DNA of 64,000 bases from Pithys albifrons albifrons (lineage: Eukaryota > Chordata > Aves > Passeriformes > Thamnophilidae), in contig NC_092463.1 in the NCBI RefSeq assembly GCF_047495875.1, forward strand, positions 1,869,057-1,933,056. The letters run 5' to 3'. Under the pieces are notes generated by a model that searched no databases, had not been told where the DNA came from, and saw only the letters and a program-made list of their open reading frames with translations. Position numbers and translations under genes: made by a program. Shown here piece by piece: positions 10,901-24,011 of this stretch. Every line of letters starts with the position of its first letter. The first letter of the stretch is position 1.

Positions 10901-13900
10901 TAATGTGCAGTATTTTCAGTTTGTTACTACTAGTGCAGCAGGTAACCCCAAATTTGAAACTAATTATTGCAGCTTATTGATTTGAGTGTTGTTAATTAAA
11001 TGACCTTGTTTTGTTGTTCTTTTAGGCTAATATATTTTGGTGGCTATGGCTGTAGGAAGCACAATGAGCTGAGTGATTGTTTCGATGTCCACGATGCATT
11101 TTGGGTAAGATTTGTCACAATTCCAAGTGATTTGTCCTTTCTGATTCTCAAAAAAAAGATCCTTTATAGTGAACTCAGTGAGTATGAAAATCTCTCTGAT
11201 TTTCCTTTTATTTATGGCATCAGCAAAAATGCAAATTGGAGTCTCCTGAGATCTGAAATTCCAGATCCTGCACGTTGGAATCCACAGATTCCAAGTCCCA
11301 GTGCAGGGAAACAAAAGGCAGGAAAAAAGGCACTGTTTAATCTGAAGACATATTTGAAAGCTGAAACTCCCAGAAAATTTTAGAATTTATTTCTTTAAAG
11401 ATAACATTAGGGAGTTTATGGCTTCCTGAGTCTAACTGACAACTAGTCCTAGTTAATTTATTTCATTTGTTATCCAGAAAGGTGCCTGGGTTGGTTTTTT
11501 TGTAACAATGTAATAACTTTCCCATAATAATTTCTTACAGTTAATAGAAAAGAGACTGATCAGAGTGCTTAGAGACAGGAATTAATGAGAAATAAAATGT
11601 GTATTGAATAGAATGGAGCTCCTGACATCACATGTTAAAGGTTGAATTGCAGAAATGCACTACTTTGTACAATCTATTTATTTCTCAGTATATTACAATA
11701 AAAATTAGAAGGTAAAATTTGCCCAGTGCAGGGATTGATGTTGGAGCTCATTTCCAGGTGGCATCAGCCTTAACATACCTGGTTGCTGCTGACCTTCATC
11801 TAGACCTGAACTGCTGCATCATAATTAAAAATATTAATGTATTTTTAAATAAAACTCTGTATTTTAGTTCATTTTGTGGTTTGACAGATCCCATCCAGGT
11901 TTGTGTCCTTCAATAAGCTCAAAGACTTTGAAATAAAGTATATTTATTTTTAATTTTCTAAACTTCTTTTTCAGGAGGGACAGATATTCTGGGGATGGCA
12001 CAATGATGTTCATGTGTTTGATACAACCACACAGACTTGGTTTCAACCACCAATTAGAGTGAGTGTTTTTGAATCTCATCTCTTGACACAGTTGTGATTT
12101 CACTCTTTTGAATAGTTACTCTGCTCTAGAAATTGATGCTGGGAAAAGTAATTTAAATGTGCTTAATATTGCCCAGGCTTGTAACATTAAACAGGACACC
12201 CAGTTCCTTTGGAATGTGGAAAATTCACCACTGATAGGAATTTTTTTTTTCCTGTGGGGTGTTTTTAGATTGGTGTTTGTTCTTTACTCTGGTTCTGATG
12301 TAGAAATTGTCCTAAATTCCAGAGAAGTCTGGATGCATTAGGAGATGGTACAGCTTTGTGTCTCTGGGGGATAGTTTGAGATAAAGCTTTGTGTTCAACT
12401 TTAATGCAACTGTTGGGAGTGTAAAATTACTGTAAAATGAGCACTGGAAAGACAAAGCACTGGAATATTCCAGAATTGCTGACACTGATATCAGGATATT
12501 CTCCAAAGGCTCACAGAATCCAGGTGAGTTCACATAAGAGTAAGTTTTGAGTTGTAAAGAGTGTCAGACAGTATTTTATGGTCTTTATAAGATGTGCTGA
12601 AGTTCCAATAAAACTAAATGCCAAAAAAATAAAAAGTACCACTGAAAAGTAAGAGCCAGTTTTGCTCTTTATTTCTGATTTACACAGGTGGCTGTAACAT
12701 CAAATTTTAAGATGTGCCACCCAGGGATTTTAGTGGCAGTTCCTGATGGTTTGCACTTTAGAAAGATAAAGAAGATAAAGGTTTGATGTTCTGAAGGATC
12801 TTGTTTTGGCTCCTGCAGGGCGGGGATCCCCCTCAGCCTCGAGCAGCTCACACGTGTGCTGTGCTGGGAAACAGAGGCTACATCTTTGGAGGACGAGTGC
12901 TGGTAATGGGCCATTCTCTTGGCAGTAATGTTCTTTTCTTGCCTGTTATTTTTGTAATTAAAAATCACTTCATAGTCGGGAACAAAACCAAAATGTCTTG
13001 CCCTAAGCTGGATGTTGGAAGGGCTCTGAATTCATCACCCTCTCCAAAAAGAAGAGCCTGTCTTCTCTCTGTCATATCAGTGATGAAGCACTAATTGTCC
13101 AAAAAGAGGAAACCCAGGTGACTGTATAGTAAATACCAGATTGGAGTTGGCTTTATAATTTAACCTTTTGTCACTTGTTGCTCATAAGTGACTGCAGCAC
13201 AGATGTCTGGAAGAGGTAACAGTTGAAGAGCTGTCTGTGTAGGAAGCAATCAGTGCACATTTTAATTAAGGCTGGATTGTGGCTGTGTAACCTTAACTCC
13301 TCCTGCCTCTTTGTGACCCAAAGTCACAGGCATCACCCCCTGCTTGTCTGTGCCCAAAAACCATGAAGCCAACATGGTAAGCAAGGAGATACTGAACCTC
13401 TCAGCCACACACTGAATTTCTCTAGTCAGAGGAGATTTTCTCTTCAGTTCCTCTCTGCTGAAGCTTTAATGTCAGAAACAGGTTCTCTGAGGCAAGTAAA
13501 CCCCTTCCAGTTCAAGTTACTGTCTACTCTTGTATTTTTTTATAAATTTAAGTTTTTAGCTCTTTTCACTACAGCTAATTTAGAGCCTTTAATGCTACTC
13601 ATCTAGAGGATGAGACTGAATGTTTTCTATCTCTACTGCTCTGAAAAGTAACAGTGAAGAAGCTTTTGAAAGCCCCCAGTGCTGAGTTTTTGCAGAAAAG
13701 AAGGAATTAGCTGTTTGGGAATGCCCTACAGAGAACATACACCAACTTCATCTTGGGAGGCTGCCATAACCTAACCCCAAAAAGTGGCAAAGACAGCAGT
13801 GTAAAACTGCCCTTTGCTCCCTGTTCCCTGTTTTCCCTGCTGTGATGTTGTCCCCAGGCACGTGTGCAGTTCTGTTAGCAAAGGTTTCTGCCCCTGCTTG

Positions 13901-16900
13901 CTCAGACAGAAACCAGCCCCATGGTCAGAGGGGCCACACCGTGGCCAGCCCATTGCCAGTCTGAATTTCCTCCCACATCCACAGGAAAACGTTTTGTTTA
14001 AGTACCTTTTCTGAGCAATCAGGAAAGAAAGTAACCAAAATGGATCCTGTTTGTTCTTGCCATTATGTGGCCTTTGATCCAGGCCCGGGGTCTCTGGAGT
14101 TGTTGCTCAAGCCCCACCTCTGCCTGAGGGAGCTGTAGGTTTGGGCACACTTGGTTTGCAAAGAGCCTCAGGAAATGCAGGGATTTTGGAAGAGACTGAA
14201 AAATTGCCAAGTCTTGTGTGTCAGGGTTGTCCATGCCAGGCTGAGTGAGCCCCGTGGCTCTGTCATGGAATTCTCTTCCCTGTCTGCTGACACAGACAAG
14301 TCCTGCTCCTCCTTCAGGGAGGGGAAGAAACCCAGATGTGAAGAGTGAAACATGAAGCTCAGGAGCTCTTGCCCTCCCACTTATTCCCATCACTGCCTCA
14401 GAACAGCACCCAGGGCTGTGCTCAGCTGAACTGCTCTGGAGCTCCAGCTGGGATTTCATGCAGCCTCTGCAAGTGGATTTATTATTTACCTGGAGCTCAC
14501 CCTTCATTTCTCTCTGTGCTGGTGCACGATCAGAGCTGCCCTCAGAGGATTTGCCCTCGGGCTTCTGCTTAACTGTTTAACCACAGGATTCAGAAGGCTC
14601 TGATCTGAAAAGGTGGTTCTGTTCCTCATGTAGCACCAGCTTCCTTAAAAAGGTGCTAAATTTCAGTGAAACCACTTGGGAACCTTGTCAGAGAAGATGA
14701 AATTGTGGAAAGCTGTTTTTAATTCTGTGGGAGAGCAGAGAGTGTAATTTTCACCTTAGTGATTGTTATTGATTCACTTTCTATCCTAGAAAGAAATGGA
14801 GGGAAACCTGGAAAGGTTAGGGAGCACTCAGTGAGGAATTAATGTAAGTCATGAAAGAAGAAAGCTAAAGACATCAAACCCCACTGCATTTCCTGAGCAC
14901 AGGAGTAACTCCTCCCCAAAGGATGAAGTCTTGCTTTTCTCCATAAATTAAGGAGCAAATACGGGCTTGCTCTGCTCCTCCTTCTCCTTCTAGTTCACCA
15001 TAATACAAATCTTCCCAGGGAAAAGGCTCTGCAAGGAACCAGAAAGGGCCAGGAAGTGTCATGAGGCTTCTCCTATTCATCTTTCTGGGAGGAAAGGGCA
15101 CCTTTTTCCAAAGTTGGAGCTAGAACTGGTAAAAGAAGATGATGATGATGATGATCAAAATCAATTGTACCAGGAATCATTTGAAAACAGGCTCAGAAGT
15201 GTTATGTGGACTCAGTTCCTTCAGGTAAGCCCCTGGAAAAACAGAAATGGGAGAAAGTGGGAAGGAAGGAGAGGTAGTCCAAAAGTTGATGCAAGTCTTA
15301 TGTTTAATTTAAGTGGAAAATTTTCTTGCCAAGACTGAAATAACAAACCAGAGTCTTTCCAGCAGCTCTTCCCACATCTGATGCCTTAATGTAAGCATGT
15401 TTGTATTTCCTGTAATCCTTCCTGTCACTGAACATCCATCTGACTGCAGCCCTTCTCCTGGCAAAGGTTGGAGCTGGAATAGCTGTTTGGCTGTAAATCC
15501 AGAATGGAGAGGTGCAGAATTTGCTGTAAGAACAGTGAGCTGAGAACAATGTCACCCTTAGTGCCTTTCATCAGGCTGGAAGGTTAATCCTGAGACAAAG
15601 CAGGTCCTGGTTAATGTTTACTGGGCTGCAAATAAATGAACATGCCAGAGATAAGCAGAATGTCTCAGGAGTCCTTCCAGCTCAGAGGGAAGTGCAAACC
15701 CTCTTAGGAGGCTTGGGGCTTTTAAGCCTGTTAAGAACCATTGTAGGATTGTCAGAATGATTAAATGTAGCAGATAACAGTTAGAAATACATGAGAAACT
15801 GCAAGAAAACTGTGTATGGCAAGTGGTGATACTGTAAACTTGTGTGCTTTCCAGTTTCCCAAGTGAGGGTTGGGTAGAAAGGCTTTGTTAAAGGACTGAG
15901 TCTTGGACAGAAATGTCCAGCTGATGGTGTGTTGAATTCCAGAGAAGGTTGCTGTAATTGTGCATCTGTCAAGCTGTTGAACCATGAGAATGTAAAGATT
16001 ATAACACATTGATTTCCCAGGGACAAGGAAACTGAAAACCTCTCCATCTTCTGCCTAATGCCTAGGAAAGGACAGTCAGCGAGGAGGGCTTGGACAGGAT
16101 CTTCTTGAAACCTAAATTTTCAACATAACAGCAACTTCCTTCCCTTTCTTTGATAGATGCCCTTCATATCAAATTGTGTCATTCCAAGATGATTAAATGT
16201 TTTCAGTTGTAGAGGCCAGAATGTTGGTTTTTCCCCACCCTGCCCCAAGTGTCTGGCTGTGCACAGAAGACACCAACAGCGTTTTGCTTTCTGCTTGGAT
16301 AATTTGTTCCTCATCTCCTTCATAGCCACCAGAAGGAGCAGGAAACTGGATAGACTTGTCATGGAAGACAGATGTGTTCCCCTGGCTGTCAGCTGGACAT
16401 GTTGTTGTTACAGTCACCCCTTTGAGGGATAAAGTTTCTCAGGCAATGCCCCAGACCCTCACGTTGTGCCTTTCCTTACCCTGGTGCCCTCCCTGAAGGC
16501 ATCCCAGGATTGTGGTTGATGTGCCCTTCTCCAGGACAGCAAAGTGCTTGGTCAGAGGAGGCCATAGCTATCCTGAAAGCCTTGTTGTTCCCTGAAATCC
16601 CCCAAGAGACTTCCCATAGCTCTGATGGACAGCTTTGGGAGGCTCAAACTCCCTGGCTGAGCTCTCAGGGGTAAAGCTACTCCTGTTCTGACTTACATGA
16701 CCAGCCTAGTTTCTGCCTCAAAGGATCTGCCAGCTGGAGAAAGGCTTATTCTAATAGATCTATGGACTACCCTAGGAGAAAAGGAGTTGGAAGGTAAGGC
16801 AAGATACATTTCCCTACTTCCCAGATATTTTTGTAGTGCCTGGGGGAATCACAGGTGGCAGTCGAGTGTGTTGTGAGTCATTGAAAATAATCTAAAGCAA

Positions 16901-19900
16901 AGAAATCCTTCCTTAGCCTCTCCCCCAGCCTAAGGCAGACAGTCAGTTCTCCTTCTCAGATCACAGGCAGACAGGAAAGTGTAGTATTTCCCATTTTGTT
17001 GTGTTTATGGCAAATGCTCAAAGGTCATAAAACCTTCTCATTGCTTGGAGTAACTTGGTGAAAGGGAGAGAGAGAGAAAACCACAGACGTGATGGACTTT
17101 TGTGGGATGTCCTGAGCACTACTGGGATACTCCAAGGAGTAAGTGACCAGGCAGGAGGACACAGAATGATCAGAATGTAAAGAAAAATACCATGAGGCAA
17201 CTCCATGAGAGTAAAATACCTTGTGCATTTACCTACCATGAATTCTGTGGCTGAAAGTTAAATACATTTGCAGGAAGTGAATAAATATCACATAGTTCTT
17301 CACTGCTCAGAGCTAAAATTGGCCCCATAGTGCTGTTGCATGACTGGAAATATTCCTGACAGGCAGTTTCCTGAGAGTTGCATGTTTGTTTTGAGAAGAA
17401 ATGCTTTTCATCTGCCACATCATAAAGATTTATATTACAAGGCACATGGGTACAGATTTCCTCACAATATTCTTACTCATAATGTTCTGTCCCAGGAAGG
17501 CCTCACTGAAATCCTTGGCTTGTTATTTGCTTCATGTAACACAAGTGTGATTTTATTTCTTTGTTTTAGCAAACTAGAATGAATGATTTGCACTGCCTGA
17601 ATTTAGACACTTGGACTTGGTCTGGAAGGTGAGTTTCCCTCTCTTAACACCTAAAACTGATTGCAGCAGATTGAAACACATTGTTAAGTAATTCCAGAGC
17701 TAATCCTGCAGCTTTTCCAAGAGGAAAACGAGAGTTTGGGGACTCTTTTAACAGCTGCTGTATTGTGATTTCAATTTAATTTAATTTCATAGTGGTTACT
17801 GAGCTTTTTCTGTTCTGCACCAAAGCACTGAGGATGCTGTTTCAAGCACAGCATGCAGTGATTTAACATCCTAATTTTCAGGATGGGTGCATTTATCCAT
17901 ATGGAATTTCAGCTCTGATGTTTTCTGAATGGTGCTTTTAGTCTCTGTAGTTGGCTAATTACAGCACAGCTTGGGGAAGGGTCTCTGCCTTAAAAGACCA
18001 GGAAATCCTAAATAGTGAACATTTTCCCAAAACTCAGTTATTTCCATATTGTGATCCAAGCACAGCTCCCAAGATTTAGTGCAGACTTGGATCATTGTAT
18101 GTTTAGGAGCCTCCTGTGCAGCCATTCCAGCACCTCTGCAGAGAGGACTGAAAAGATATTTAAGGTATTAGGGGGAAAAAGAGTCTTTTCACAGTGTTTG
18201 CTGCTGTGGTGGCTCCTCAGAGGAGGTAAAATGTTCATATTTATTCATTATTTATTTCATCTCAGTGCATCTTTCAGGGCAACATCAAATCACTGTTTAC
18301 ATTTTTGACTGCAGTTTACAGTCTTTACATAAATTGCTTGGCCAGTTATTTCTGGCCAAACTTCCTTCACAAAATCAGCACTGGTGGCTGCATTAAACCC
18401 CAAGCATTTGTAGGGATCACCCCAACATAAAGAATTTAGTTCCAAAAGTCCCCTGGTTCCCCAGACAAGAGCAGAAATAAGAGCAGAAATAAGAGCAGAA
18501 ATAAGAGCAGAAATAAGAGCAGAAATAAGAGCAGAAATAAGAGCAGAAAAACTCCAAATGCAGTGGTGATTTCATTTAAAGCCCCACTAACCAGTCAAGT
18601 TTCTCTCTTACTCAACTCTGCACAGGTTTCTGAAGGAATTGCATGACACAAACCTCCTAATCCAGGAGTGTCCTCCAGCAGGAGCTGCAATTGTCACTTC
18701 ACCTGCCATTACCCAGCAATCCCCTTGCCCTCCCTGAGCTCCACTGACTTGTTACCCAAAACGTTGAATATTTTGTTATTTCTGGTACTGGGAGAACTTT
18801 TTTGCAGCATGAAAATTGAAATTTTGTCACTTCTCAGTATCTGGTTTATATTTTTTTAACCTTTAAAGCCCAGACTGTGCCTTTGCAATACTAAACCTCC
18901 ATATGTTTTGGACTTAGAAAATCCCCTTTTCACTGACATTTACCCCAAAATTTGGGTGCCCACCATTTGTTACAATGGTTGAAGAGGTGGCAGGTTTTGT
19001 ATCAAAGGTAAAGCCACAATCCTTGGATCATTTACAGTTTTCCCAGGATTGGAAAGGCTGTAACCCCTCACATGGAATTTTATCTCAGTTAACTCTTTTC
19101 CTGCAGTTTATTTAAACATTTAGTCTTTGGTTTTTCACTGTGAAAACATCCAGACTTATTCTAGGACAAACTCTGACATTTTCTGCCCAGTTAATTTTCA
19201 GCATTCTTTGCAAATTTGTTCTTTTTTTTTTTGTTTCTTTGTTTCACCAAGAATTAATATCAGTGGAGAGAAACCAAAGGATCGTTCCTGGCACACACTG
19301 ACTCCAATAGGAGATGACAGACTTTTCCTTTTTGGAGGACTAAGCTCTGATAATGTTCCTTTAAGTAAGTATTGGAGAGGTTATAATTTTATTGTGCCCT
19401 TCAAATCAGCAACAAATGTTAAACAGAAGTGGGACAGTCTCAGTTCCTTTTGTAGAAAAAACAGCTTCTTTCTTTTCATGAAAAAAATGAGTGAGGATAA
19501 TTTTAAGTGTTACAGATAAATCCACTGATAGGGGGTGATTTTCTCAATTTAACCAAAGGAAAAGAAACTAAAATGTATTTTAATTCCAGATTTAAATGCA
19601 CTGAGTGTTCAGTTACATCACAAAGAGTGAAAAAATGCAGCTCAGTGTAGTGATGATGTTCCTGCTCCCTGAGTGTAACATGTCCTTGGAGCACAGAGCT
19701 GTCTGTATAAATAAAAAGGTGATTCTTTGCCCCAGAAAAGGCACTGATGGATGTTCTTACCCTGCAGGTGATGGCTGGATCCACAGCATTACAACTAATG
19801 GATGGAAACAACTCACCCACTTGCCTAAGAGTAGGCCTAGGTACACAAACACAACCATGTCTGCTGAAATTTAATCATTTATACAAACTAAGTGGTGTTT

Positions 19901-22900
19901 AAATTGTTGAACAGGAATTTAAAACAACATGATATGAGTATTTTAGCAAATTAATGCACTATGGCTGAATGGTTTGCTTTAATGCCTTATTTTCCTTCAT
20001 ACCTTTGCAGCATTTTGAATTTCTGTGTTTGTTATTGTTGATCTTTACTTGCATTGAAAGATGTTTTTGTGGTGAAGGGTCTGGGTGTCCAACTAACCTG
20101 GTGTTCTACAGTAAAAATAATTGTTACATAATCAAATAATCACAGAACTTTTGGGGAATCGATGACCAAGGAGAATAATAATAGTTGATTAATGTTGATA
20201 CATTATAAGAAGCAGAGGAGGAGAGAACCACAAAAAAGTTGATGCATCTTTCAGGGTTCAAAAGTAAAATACCTTGTTTGTTAACTCTGTAAGATAATTA
20301 CTATTGAATTGACTTGCTGTAGGTAATTAATATCCAGGTTTTCATGGAATTCATTCTCTGCATCCACCCAGGAACTCTCAGCACAATTTTCTATCACCCT
20401 TTGATGATACAAACATGTACAGTTCTGGTCTGGCATTTGCAGGATTCCTGCCTTGTGTTCTGTTACTGAAATATCTTTACCTCCATTAATTTTCTTCCTG
20501 TTTTATCCTGTTCTAGGGTATCTTTTCAATATAACAGCCACAGCTAGACCAAGTTTTGTACTTCAGACTCTGTCAAGGGCCAATAAACTCCCTTAACTTC
20601 ATAGAATATTTTCTTTTTATGATCAGTGAGCTGTTAGGCAAAGGGACCAGTGGCTGCCTCAAGTAAAGCCCAGCAGGAGCAGCCAGGGGTTTGTGTTCAG
20701 TTCTTCACACATGGCTGGTCTCATAAACCTCCAGTGTGCCATTACTATAACTGAGGATCATGGAAAGGGATCATGGAAGGGACGGAATGTGCTGTTTGTA
20801 CAGCAGCAGCAGCCCCAGGAGCTGAGCTGGAATAACCCCTGTGCCTCCCTTGGCAGAGGGTGGATGGGAGGAACCAGCGACTCCTGAGCCCCAGGGGGTT
20901 CCCAGGCAATTCCAGGGCACATCCCACAGTGGGATACAAGTGGAGCTGTTGTGCACACACAGCCCAGCCTGTCCTGGGAGAGCAGAGCCCTGGGATCCCA
21001 TCCTGACAGGACCTCAGAGCTCCCCCATTCCAAACATGTCCTGTGCTGCTCCATCCCCTGAGGATCTGGGTGTTTGGGATGGAGGCTCAGGGCTTCATTA
21101 CTGAGGGAAAGGACCCCCCAAAACTTCATTCACCCTTCTCAGAAAGTCCCAGAGTCACGGAATGGGTGGGGTGGAAGGGCTCTCTGGAGATCCTCCTGTG
21201 CAACCCCTCTGCCAAGGCAGGGTCACCTGCAGCAGGTGGCACAGGAACACTCCAGGTGGGATTGGAATGGCTCCTGGAAACATGGATAAAAGCAGCCATG
21301 CCTTTATGTGTGTGTATTGAACTAGTTTGAGTGTGAAGTACTTCCTTGTAGCATAATTGTACCCCTGTACTCACTCAGGATTTCTGCAGCTGGAAAAGGT
21401 GCAGAGTTCCTCTATGACCTAAAGTACAGGGCAATAATCCATGTATGTGTACTTATTTTATAAAGATTTCTGTTATTGTATAATAATACACAGTACAGCT
21501 CACATTCATCAGTGTCTTTGCCTGATGCCTCTGCAAATTTGATTCCCTCCCTAAATTCTGTGAAGAATAATTTCCTTTAACCTTCAGTTTTAGTGCTTTC
21601 TAAAAAATTGCCTTCTCAGGTGACTCTGTACTGGTGGAAAATACTGTTCTTCTTTCCATCCCTGTGTGGCACTTCAGCCAACGTTTTGCACGCCGGGTTT
21701 AAACAGAGAACAAAGTGTTTAACTCCTGAATTGCCAGTGTTTTCCTTGCCAGGTGCTGCTGTGTCTGAAGGCTGTGTGTGCTGGCAATTCCCTGCTCTGT
21801 CAGCATGTGTAGGTGATAAGTTAGAGCAGCCGTGGGAGGACAGAGACTCTGGCAGGCTGTAGGAAAAGCCTCAGGTTGCGAGATAGGATGTCACCAGAGC
21901 CCAGGCAGGAAAGGCTTCCCACTCTTCTTCGTGACCAAGTCCAGGCCAGAGTTTTCCTAAAGCAGATCAGGCAGAGACAGATCTATCCACAGGTATGAGG
22001 AAGGGAAAAGGTGGGATGCAGTTTAGCCTAAGGACTGATAGAGAAAGTGGGAACAGTTACTTTTGCATGAAAGTTTAGTGGTGCATTTTATTTGGTTCAG
22101 TAGCTGTAAAGGGCCAGAGCTCTGTGGGGATCATCCTGTGCCATTCACTGCAGTGGTGAGAGACCAGCAGAAAATCTGCTAATAATAAAAAATAAACCTA
22201 GCAAGGTGTGGCTGCAGAGTCTTTGATTATAAAAGCAGGTTTTGGTTTTGTGGGGGCTTTTTACATCATGTATTCTTATAAGCACAACACAAAGCCTGGT
22301 GTGATGTGACTGACACACAGGAAATGATCCCCAGGAATCTCTGGGGGAAGTGTAAGGACTGAAACAGGATAACTGATGCTCCTGCTGCTCAGGGGTCTGA
22401 GTCAGGACTGAGGACCCCACAGGCTGAAAGCCACTGGAGTTGTACTTCTGAATCAAAGGAATAGTGGAAAATTTAAAAAGGAAAAGAAGAGCCATCCTTG
22501 GCAAAAGCTTTGTTTGTAGAGTTATGTTTTTGTATAAAACTTTTCCACTGTAGTGATAAATAAGACAAAGTTTATATAACCAGGAGAGTCAAATAATGAT
22601 AAAATATATTGGTCTGCATGAAAATAATTCTCATGAGATGGATAGTCACATTGCTCTCTCCTTTTACATTGTTAAACAAACGAGCAATATATTTTAAGGT
22701 ACTGTGTTTTACCACTGAACACTTCTGATAGAATGTCTTTGTCTTGCTGATAACACAGCTGGGCACTAACTGCATTTGTGGTTTTCTCTCTAGATTGTGG
22801 CACACAGCCTGCCTGGGGAAAGAAGGAGAAGTGATGGTGTTTGGTGGGAGCAAAGATGACTTGCTTTTCATGGACACAGTCAGTAAACTGGATAATCAAT

Positions 22901-24011
22901 CCTATTATTATGATAATTCCAATTGATATAAAATCATAGAATGGGTTGGGTTGGAAGGAACTTTAAAAATCATCCCATCCCACCCCTGTCATGGGCAGGG
23001 ACACCTCCCACCAACCAGCCCAGGCTGCTCCAAGCCCTGTCCAACCTGGCCTGGGACACTCCCAGGGATGGGGAATCCACAACCTCTCTGAGCAAATCAA
23101 TGAATGTATTTATATAGATGGGATTTAAATTTAAAAAAAATCCAACAAACAAATGGATTGAGACGTTGGCTCAAATTGATGACTGAAACGAGTATAAATT
23201 ATGGACCACTGAGGAATCCCCACCTGAAACTTCCTTGACTGATGGACTAAAGAGGAATTTGTAATTCAGATTCTTCATAAGTAGTTATTTAGGTATTACC
23301 AGTTTTAAATCATGCATGTGGTAATTAATGTGACATTAATCTAGAAAACAGCACTATTGCTGAGATAAACTGTTGTTTGCCATTCTAATGGTTCTTTTTC
23401 CTCTTCACAGGGTCACTGCAGTGACTTGTTGATATTTCAGACTCAGCCTTATTCCCTCCTCAGGTGAGTTGTGGTTACAGAATCCCTGGATCCCAGGCAG
23501 GTTGGGGCTGGAAGGGACCTGGAGGACCGTCCAGTCCCACCCCTTGCCACGGGCAGGGTCACCTTCCACCAGCCCAGGGTGTTCCCGGGGTTATTTGGGT
23601 TATTTGCTCCTGCACAGGCAGGTAAAACACCAATTTACCTCCCCAGGAAATACTTGAGCCCTGCAATGTGTGATGATCCACAGCAGTTTAATCACTGGGG
23701 GTGTGTCATCCCCCTGCCCTGCACTGCAAACACCTGTGATTAGTGCACAACACTAATGAGGGGTCTCCTTCCTGTCTTCAGATTATACACCATTTACTGA
23801 AATAGTTCTTTTTTTTTTCCTCTTTTCCTCCTCCAGGCTGTGTCTTGACTGCATTGGGAAGAATGCAGCTCTCCTGGAGAACCAAATTCCCCACTTGCCA
23901 TCCAAACTGCTGCAGGAAGTGCTGAAGAAAATCACCTTCTGGGCTGCAGTGACCCACCGGCAGGAGAGGAAAGCTGAGACCGAGAGACAAAACCAGCTCA
24001 GCACCAGATGA
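1605..24011 (+). CDS. KLHDC1: KLHDC1, kelch domain-containing protein 1 (13 coding exons)
   Basis: Coding exons: 1605-1706, 4163-4233, 7732-7849, 9017-9135, 11026-11104, 11975-12058, 12819-12902, 17570-17628, 19252-19364, 19768-19840, 22794-22878, 23411-23463, 23837-24011. They total 1,215 bp, 404 aa plus stop, close to the mammalian length, and every phase closes. The ATG has A at -3 and G at +4. The product is a six-bladed kelch propeller with blade motifs WGGY, FGGF, FGGYG, FGGR, FGGL and FGGS. A C-terminal tail follows in which SLLRLCLDCI fits the Elongin B/C-binding BC box. Known role: substrate receptor of a CUL5-Elongin B/C ubiquitin ligase that recognises C-terminal degrons such as truncated selenoproteins. 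The propeller keeps RMND and RSWH segments matching the degron pocket of its paralogue. Intron 2 has a GC-AG junction (ATG|GCAAGT). Identification rests on recalled vertebrate homology plus synteny and is firm. Confidence 0.96.
2166..2465. repeat. 25 bp minisatellite, KLHDC1 intron 1
   Basis: About 12 copies with a 25 bp period, each containing GGTCACCTGGTCAGC followed by a variable GTAGTGAC or CACGGTGAC segment. Later copies are more diverged. Each unit carries CACCTG and GGTCA half-sites spaced by three bases. Confidence 0.92.
2470..4162. other. remainder of KLHDC1 intron 1
   Basis: AT-rich intron sequence without a recognised gene, RNA or repeat family. The acceptor TTTCCATTTCAG at its right edge leads into exon 2. 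Confidence 0.6.
4675..6250. repeat. 1.57 kb C/T-rich minisatellite, KLHDC1 intron 2
   Basis: About 56 tandem copies of a 27-29 bp unit: a run of 8-11 C, then TTTTT, CCCTG, CCCTCCTT. The + strand is pyrimidine except for one G per unit, so the other strand carries a G run of 8-11 in each unit. Copies differ almost only in the length of the C run and an occasional T/C change. Two long Pro/Phe/Leu reading frames across it are artefacts of the composition. Confidence 0.97.
6606..7577 (-). mobile_element. CR1 LINE fragments with inverted-repeat module
   Basis: Two partial CR1 tails (6606-6810, 6812-6965) precede a longer fragment (about 6970-7577). Read on the minus strand, the longer fragment encodes the C-terminal end of the CR1 reverse-transcriptase ORF ([14 protein letters not shown] within about 7044-7343). 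The first part holds a near-perfect 37 bp inverted repeat at 6664-6740. The element is antisense in KLHDC1 intron 2. Confidence 0.85.
7983..8582. repeat. 150 bp tandem repeat, four copies, KLHDC1 intron 3
   Basis: The segment TGCCAGTGTTTTCCCA starts at 7991, 8141, 8291 and 8440, giving periods of 150, 150 and 149 bp. Copies are nearly identical, with a few substitutions. Each holds TTTTTTAAAAAAATATTTTG and an AT-rich TTAATAATTTAATAATTAT block, so the expansion is recent. Confidence 0.95.
8583..8675. repeat. AT-rich low-complexity tract
   Basis: Almost only A and T, with repeated TTAATTAA- and AAATTAAA-like words, directly after the 150 bp array. Confidence 0.8.
9835..10148. repeat. 65 bp tandem repeat, five copies, KLHDC1 intron 4
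   Basis: TGGTTTTGTGATTCTAATTG recurs at 9835, 9901, 9964, 10028 and, slightly changed, 10093 (periods 63-66 bp). Each copy also holds AAGAGA(T/C)(G/A)GGAAAT and AGATATTTTAACA. Confidence 0.93.
12903..17569. other. KLHDC1 intron 7, no recognised content
   Basis: The longest intron of KLHDC1, about 4.7 kb. I see no exon, RNA gene or clear repeat family in it apart from a short (GAT)n run near 15140. Open frames in it are short and lack recognisable domains. Confidence 0.55.
18467..18548. repeat. 12 bp short tandem repeat
   Basis: About seven perfect copies of GAGCAGAAATAA in KLHDC1 intron 8. Confidence 0.95.
21155..21290 (-). mobile_element. older CR1 fragment
   Basis: The + strand reads GAGTCACGGAATGG, then TGGAAGGGCTCTCTGGAGATC, CAGGGTCACCTGCAGCAGG and a CCAGGTGGG block. 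This is the complement of an older CR1 tail, more diverged than the other copies here. Confidence 0.7.
22930..23090 (-). mobile_element. CR1 LINE 3' fragment
   Basis: Complement of the CR1 tail (ATCATAGAATGGGTTGGG through CCAGGGATGGGG) about 50 bp after KLHDC1 exon 11. Confidence 0.85.
23477..23590 (-). mobile_element. CR1 LINE 3' fragment, diverged
   Basis: Short diverged CR1 tail complement (GGGGCTGGAAGGGACCTGG, CCACGGGCAGGGTCACC) just after KLHDC1 exon 12. Confidence 0.7.
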